NCBI GenBank assembly: GCA_011503125.2
Contig: WWBZ02000082.1
Coordinates: 1 to 64,000 of the forward strand
Length of the DNA stretch: 64,000 nucleotides
Source of the DNA: Botryosphaeria dothidea
Taxonomy: Eukaryota; Ascomycota; Dothideomycetes; Botryosphaeriales; Botryosphaeriaceae
Direction: 5' to 3'
The notes under the pieces are model-generated. The model did not search any database, had not been told where the DNA came from, and worked only from the letters and a program-made list of their open reading frames with translations. Below are positions 58,677 through 64,000 of this stretch, piece after piece (position 1 is the first letter of the stretch; each line of letters begins with the position of its first letter). Position numbers and translations under genes: made by a program.

Positions 58677-60300
58677 ATGGCACCGGGATCTCAGATGGAT
58701 GTCGACCTAATGGAGGGTCGCGCTAAGGGTGCTCAGGGGCGTACTCCGCCCGCGCTATAAATAGAGCCTACTCGAGAAGAACTCTAGGCACTTATTTAGG
58801 AATAAAAAGCCTAGATCGAGCGCCTGCTGGCGCATCAGATAAAACGGAGCGCTACTAAGGTTAAAGTAGCGGTACCCGAGAAGTTCGATAGGGATAGGAA
58901 GAAGCTCTAATCCTTCCTACTCTAGATATAACGCTACCTCTAGTTTAACTAAGCATAATTCGACAACGACGCTAAGAAAGTACTCTTCGTATTAACCTAC
59001 CTTAGAGGAACGGCAGAGGCATAGATAGAACTATACCTTCGCGACTACCTAGCTAACGAATACTCTCTCGAGAAGAGACGGGCAAAGACTAAGGAAATCT
59101 TCGATACCTACACGGGATTCGCAGATAACCTTAGGGCTACTTTTAACGATCGGGACGAAGTCCGCAAAGCCTCTAACGATATTATAACCGTTAGATAGAT
59201 AGGATCTATAGCTGTCTATACAACTAAGTTTTAGTAGCTTATAGCCTACCTCGAATAGTTAGACGAGACTTTCCGCGACCTCTTCTATAAGAGCCTAAAG
59301 AACGAAGTTAAGAAGAATATAATTACTTACGAATACCTACCTACCTTCTAGAAGATAATAGACCTTACGTCTTAGATCGACGGTCGTATATACGAATAGA
59401 AGATAGGTTCTCGATAATCTAATACTTCGAAGCCACGCCGTAAAAGAATAATCCTCGAAGGCGGAGACGCTATAGCCCTCGACGCGGCTAATAGATAGGA
59501 TCCTAAGAAGGATAATAATAGTTATAACTATAAGAAGCCTAAGGAACCTAATCTAAACTAGACGGATAAGTAGAAATAGCGCTATAAGGATCGACTCTAT
59601 ATTACCTACGGTAGTAATAAATACTTCTCTTCTAAGTATTCGTAGAACCCTCGTAGTAAGAAGAATAATAAGTAGACTTCGAGCGCTTAGCGTAAGGCGT
59701 CGGTTATATCTCGCTAAGATAACTACGATACGCTATACTAGATAGCCTATTACGATAACGGCTATTAGGCGTATTAAACTAGTAAAGATATCTCTAGATA
59801 GTACCCCTACGAACCTTAAAACTTCGGTATAATAACTAGAAACGAAGAAGTTATCGAGACCGATAATATTATCGATAGTTTCCCTCTAGATAACGAACTA
59901 GTTAATAGCGAAATAGGAGAACTATACGAGAGTACTAGTAAAACGTAGTCGGATAATACACCTATACTATCGGATAAGCTAGATACTCTTATCTCGCTAG
60001 AAGTCCTCGCTAAAAGATACGGTATTAGTAATTATCTACGGGATAAATAGGGTAATCTTAGCTAAATAATCTAGATCCTATACTAGAGAAGTATCGCGCT
60101 TACGGTTATTTAGGGATAGCGTTAGAATACTCTTTAGGAAACCCGAATCGAATAAGACGGGAAGAAGTACGAACTCCTAGTAACTAAAGAAACGATACTC
60201 GTCGAACGCTACTACTAAGGAACCTTAGCACGCGAGTAAGTAGACTACGACTCCCTTCGGGAGCTAGCACGGATTCTCTACTAGTACGGTACGATAACGA
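58677..60300 (+). pseudogene. Gypsy gag, RIP-inactivated
   Basis: One frame runs from the ATG at 58677 with repeated TAG/TAA stops but no visible frameshift. It includes a retrotransposon Gag region (about 58,880-59,400; FDND, VLTYLRGTA). A zinc knuckle at 59598-59639 keeps CX2CX4HX4C spacing, but all three Cys and the His read Tyr, which is what TGC-to-TAC and CAC-to-TAC changes would produce. The right limit is approximate. No function remains. Confidence 0.85.
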
Positions 60301-60589
60301 TCTAGTATTATATACTCTAGTAGATTCCGGATAAGAAGCTTAATTAACTAACCTTTAGATATTAGGTTCGAAAAGATAAAGTCTACTAGCGAAGAAAGTA
60401 GAACGCCGATAAATAGACTAACTAGAAGTAAGTATATCTCTAAGTTAACGAATAGAAAGACTATATATATAGTAAAGTCTACGGCTACCCTATACTAAAA
60501 AACTAGACGGCCCTACGGTAATAGAACTAATCTAGGGACTATAGTCTAGGTCCCTTTATATAGTATTACGTATATTAAATACGGAAACT

Positions 60590-62187
60590 CTTACCGGACT
60601 AAATCTATAGAAATAGTTTAAAATATAGGGAATACTTAACGAAGTATCTACTAGAATCCTAATCGATATAGGATTAAGCGGAAATTTTATCTATAATAAG
60701 CTTATATAAAAGATAAATATCCTATACCGTAAGAAATAGAAACCGTATTTTCTTAGTAGATTCGACGAATTCTAGGTAGCCTACGAAGAAGACTAGGTAA
60801 AGATAGAAACGAAGAAAGTAATTCTTCGAATAGGAAATTATTAGAAATAAATTTCCCTCGACGTCTAATATATTCCCGGGCACGATATTATTCTAGGTAT
60901 ACTCTAGATCCGAATATAGAAATCTATCTTCGACTTCGGAGAAGAAGACTCTATTATCTTTCGAGAGAAGCTTAAGAACCTTCTACGAAAATAAGAATTA
61001 TAAAAGAAGAATAGATTATTAGATACCCTTCGAAAACTTCTATCGATATTAATACGAAAAGTAGCTAATATAAGGCCTAAATATAGTAACTATATAGGCG
61101 ACTCCGATAGTAGTATAAGTTAGTACTAGAATTACGACGTAAGTAGCGAAGCCTTCTCGGTAAAATATAGCCCTATTATAGAAATAAGCCCTACTAAGCG
61201 AAACGATACCCCCGACTTAAGCTACGACTCTAGCTACGATAGCGTAAAGCCTAGTAATAGTAGTATTAACGGTAATAATAGCGTAAGATCTAGTAACGAT
61301 AGTATTAACGGTAATCTTAAGAAAAGCGTAAGATAGAACTAGAATAGTAGCGTGCGAGACGCCGTCTTCTTAGTAAAATATAGTACCCTAAGCGGAATAA
61401 GACTAACTAAGTTAAATATTCCCGATAAATAAGTATAGTATATATTACGAAGGACTACGAGGAAAAGATATAAGGCTAAGAGTAAGACTTCGCGTAAGTA
61501 ATTAGTAGCTACGGAACCTTAGATCGACGTCTAAATAATTTTAGAAGAGATACTTAAGCGTATAAGACGCTAAGGCTACTAGGTCTACCTTATATATATT
61601 AAACTCTTATAGACGGTATAATAGAGAGTATTAGCTAAAGCCGTACGGGAGAGGCTTAAGAATAAGGATAGTTCTACTCCTATTAGGAGAGACGATCCCG
61701 CGAGGATTAAAAGAGGATAATACGGTAGTTTAGAGATATAGAATAATCTATACGGAGAACCTCTAATACCGGAAATAGAAACGGTATCTAGCGAGTACTA
61801 GAACTTAAAAGCTATTTACTAAGAAAGAGGAAAAGGAGATTTACTAAAGTATTAACTATAGGACTACGAGATTCTACTTAAGCCGGGCACGAAGCTAGCT
61901 TATAAGCCTATCTACTTCTTATTAGTAAAGAAAATAGAGGCTTTAAGGAAATATATCGAGAAGAATCTCGAACGTAGATATATTCGGCCTTTAACGTTAT
62001 TAGCCGGATATCCGATTCTTTTCGTCCTAAAGAAAAATAGTAAATTACGCCTCTATATCGACTACCGATAACTTAACGATATTACGATTAAGAACCGCTA
62101 TCCGCTTCTACGTATCGACGAGCTCTAGGATAAGTTAGGGAAAGTAAAGTATTTTACGAAGCTAGACCTCCGGAAAGAATATTACCT
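60590..62187 (+). pseudogene. Gypsy pol fragment: protease and reverse transcriptase
   Basis: The protease active site near 60,665 reads DIGLSGNF where Asp-Thr-Gly-Ser-Ser-Gly is expected; the changes fit ACA-to-ATA and TCA-to-TTA. The RT region (about 61,890-62,186) keeps RRYIRPLTLLAGYP, LRLYIDYR, NDITIKNRYPLLRIDEL and YFTKLDLR with interspersed stops. The catalytic YxDD lies beyond the break and is absent. Protease and RT share one frame. Confidence 0.87.
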
Positions 62188-62189
62188 AG

Positions 62190-62441
62190 TATTAGGCCTC
62201 TTAAGCGCTACTACCCTAGGTAACTAGGTAGATACTTAATAGTAACTAGAGGCCCTAGCTTTACTAAGAATAACTTAGTTAGATACTAGGGCACGGGCCT
62301 AGCGCTAAGCGACTAGGTATATTTACTCTTCGCCCTTTCTTTCTAGACTCTCTTTTCTTTCTTCTTATATATAGATTTTTAGTTAAAAGTAATACTATTA
62401 TTTCGGCTTTGCTGCCTTATATAATCTATATACTACTAATA
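62190..62441 (+). repeat. LTR of a second, inserted retroelement (RIP-mutated)
   Basis: TATTAG at the start and CTAATA at the end are what RIP would make from TGTTAG...CTAACA. The segment (252 bp) begins exactly where the Gypsy RT reading stops. It contains TATATATAG near 62,366-62,374. The call rests on the termini and the interrupted RT. Confidence 0.6.
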
Positions 62442-63212
62442 AGAAACCTAAACTCGATAACCTAACACCCGTACTATTAACTAGAATCTAAACTTAATAA
62501 CCTATAACTAGAACCCGATAATACTAATAACCTATAACTAGAACTTAATAATACCGATACTCTACGATAAGTAACCTAGAAATATTAAAACCTATACTAT
62601 TAGAGAAATAATAGTATAATTATAGGAAATCTATCTTCTTTAATAAGATATAAAGATCCTCGTTAACCCTATACTAATCTCTTTAGAGTTTTTACCCGTA
62701 ATACGAGTTAAACTACTCTAAAAAACTAGAATAATTAGCGAAGATTATAGCGTAATAAAGCCTATTCCCCGTAAGCTATAGTCGTAGCCGTACTAGTAGT
62801 ATCGCTAGTACTACCTCTATTTACCTAAGCGATAATAAAGAAGAATTATTTAGTAATATAGTTAGGGGACCTAGCTAGAACCTTAACGAGTTTATAAGTA
62901 GTACTATCCTATTTTAGGGCTTTTCTAATACCTTAGACTAGTAAAGTTAAGCTACCGGTCCTATCTTACGTCGTACTACCTTACGTAGAAACCTAGAACC
63001 CGAAGAACTTATATATTTATTAGCCACGGATCTTAATCTTACTATTAACCCCGGAATACTAAGTAACTACGAACTCGACTCTATTCGCTAGCCTAACGAA
63101 TATATCTTCTATAACTAGTATACTATAGTAATAGTAAACTAGCGTACTAAGTTCTACTACGTCCTCTAAGTTACTTAAATAGCTACTAGTAAAGAGTATA
63201 TAGCCTACGTCG
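62442..63212 (+). mobile_element. internal region of the second LTR element, unassigned
   Basis: RIP-saturated sequence, with stops of the RIP type in one long plus-strand frame whose translation is Ser/Asn/Thr-rich. A 20-bp direct repeat lies at 62495-62514 and 62525-62544. No capsid, protease or integrase motif could be recognised. It could be the gag of a Copia-type element, but I cannot show that. Confidence 0.4.
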
Positions 63213-63235
63213 ATTAATTAATTAATTAATTAATT
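63213..63235. repeat. (ATTA)n tail, probable LINE 3' end
   Basis: About five copies of ATTA. Read on the minus strand it follows the LINE 3' region, in the position of the simple-repeat tail of many non-LTR elements. Confidence 0.65.
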
Positions 63236-64000
63236 TATTTTACGTCTACTCTAAGTTAAAAACTATCTAGACGGCCCTATTTAAAGGAGCTTCCTAGGGG
63301 GTACGTAGTTTCGAGAAAGGTAAAGGCACGTTAGAGAAAAGGAACGGTTAGATCTAGGCTTTCGAGATAACTAATACTAAGAAAAGTAAGAGGGTTTAAA
63401 AAAGTAGTAGGTAAGGAGCGTAAGCGGATAAGTAGGTATTTTAAATCCCCTCGGATAGTTCGTTAAGGCGCCATTTCCGCGTAGCGATCCTCGTTTCTTT
63501 TAGATATTCTAGTATAGCTAGAATACCTTCTCGGGTATTTAAAACCGAATTAAGGCTAGGGCGTAGTGTCTCTAGGCGTTCTTTTATTTTAAGCCGGGGG
63601 GCTTTATAAAGAGAATATCCTAGTATAAGGTATCTAGGGGTTTATTTAGCCGTTCCGCACGTATATAGGTCCGTTTCCGCGTAGGAGAACCTATATAGGT
63701 AGGACTTAAAGTAGCCGTATCCTACTTTTAGTTAGTAAAAGGCGGAGGCTATTTCCCGCTCCGTAGGAGGGAGATTTAGCTTTTTCCTTATTTTCCAACT
63801 AAACGTTTTTAAATAGGAGGATTCTCGGGCTAGTTTCTTAAGCTTTTCCGCTTTAAAGAGCCACTCCTTATCTAGTTCTTGCTTTACTAGCATTCGGTAG
63901 AAAGCTAGGCTAGATTCTTTAGTTTTTAGAGGGCATTTTGCCGCGTACTTTGCTAGGGAATCAGCTTCTTCGTTTCCTACTATATTCCGGTGGCCGGGAA
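63236..64000 (-). mobile_element. Tad1-like LINE 3' end, antisense, runs off the window
   Basis: On the minus strand one frame (63998 to a stop at 63441, 185 codons) reads PGHRNIVGNEEADSLAKYAA, the RNase H HxxxxGNExAD motif. Further on come a GYFKSYLYRF segment, a TCGTAK motif and the C terminus YLKETRIATRKW, which resembles the conserved end of fungal Tad1/CgT1-type LINE ORF2. Two RIP-type stops interrupt it. 63236-63440 is the 3' UTR. The rest of ORF2 lies beyond 64000. Confidence 0.82.

Larger units (their letters stand above)
57658..62189 (+). mobile_element. Ty3/Gypsy LTR retrotransposon, RIP-inactivated, truncated
   Basis: The order is 5' LTR (57658-58437), leader, gag (from 58677), protease near 60,665, reverse transcriptase up to about 62,186. 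Stops are all of the TAG/TAA kind expected from CAG/CAA, while the frames otherwise stay in register. The gag frame and the protease/RT frame differ by one, so a gag-pol frameshift or an indel lies between. The element ends abruptly inside the RT fingers/palm region, where another LTR element begins at 62190. RNase H, integrase and a 3' LTR are not seen in the window. CpA and TpG are almost absent over the interior. Confidence 0.9.

Noticed and set aside
59960..62190. short intact genes inside the repeat island
   Set aside because: Every frame is broken by RIP-type stops; only degraded Gypsy reading frames are present.

Overview
The window looks like a chromosome arm of a filamentous ascomycete (Pezizomycotina, most likely a Dothideomycete; the class is inference). 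Genes carry short GT-AG introns, mostly 47-68 bp, often with a CTAAC/CTGAC-like branch site 8-15 bases before the acceptor. Fungal-specific families are present (HET proteins, the ArAE_2_N/FUSC transporter, a DUF7025-type AAA ATPase). The right end carries transposons mutated in the CpA-to-TpA pattern of repeat-induced point mutation (RIP).

Layout. 0.9-3.6 kb: sec18/NSF (+). 6.0-6.9 kb: a small KxDL-domain protein (+) behind a TATA box. 10.0-10.7 kb: a hypothetical protein (-), divergent from a large FUSC/ArAE-type membrane protein (+, 11.2-14.6 kb). 14.9-15.8 kb: a HAD-family dehalogenase-like hydrolase (+). 16.3-17.6 kb: an N-terminally truncated HET gene. 17.6-25.4 kb: about 7.8 kb with no gene I can support. 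25.4-26.2 kb: ras2-type GTPase (-). 27.8-30.2 kb: acetyl/propionyl-CoA synthetase (-), divergent from arylamine N-acetyltransferase (+, 31.3-32.4 kb). 34.4-36.7 kb: AAA ATPase (-). 38.0-54.8 kb: a housekeeping block made of two divergent pairs, RPA190 (-)/PRP3 (+) and RAD3 (-)/LTN1 (+), each sharing a promoter of about 300 bp. 55.7-57.6 kb: an intact HET gene (-). From 57,658 to the end: a transposon island, with a Ty3/Gypsy element whose LTR starts 29 bp from the HET start codon, cut in its reverse transcriptase by a second LTR element, and then an antisense Tad1-like LINE 3' end running off the window.

Functionally the core genes cover membrane fusion (Sec18), rRNA synthesis (RPA190), U4/U6 splicing (PRP3), repair and transcription initiation (RAD3), ribosome quality control (LTN1) and Ras signalling. 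The accessory content is two HET genes (one decayed, one at the transposon border), the acyl-CoA synthetase/NAT pair and the repeat island. In the island, CpA and TpG are almost absent over about 4 kb while CpG is retained, and nearly all surviving sites lie in CACG/CGTG.

Gene models were spliced by eye. Each spliced coding length divides by three and keeps family motifs across the junctions, but no database search was run.
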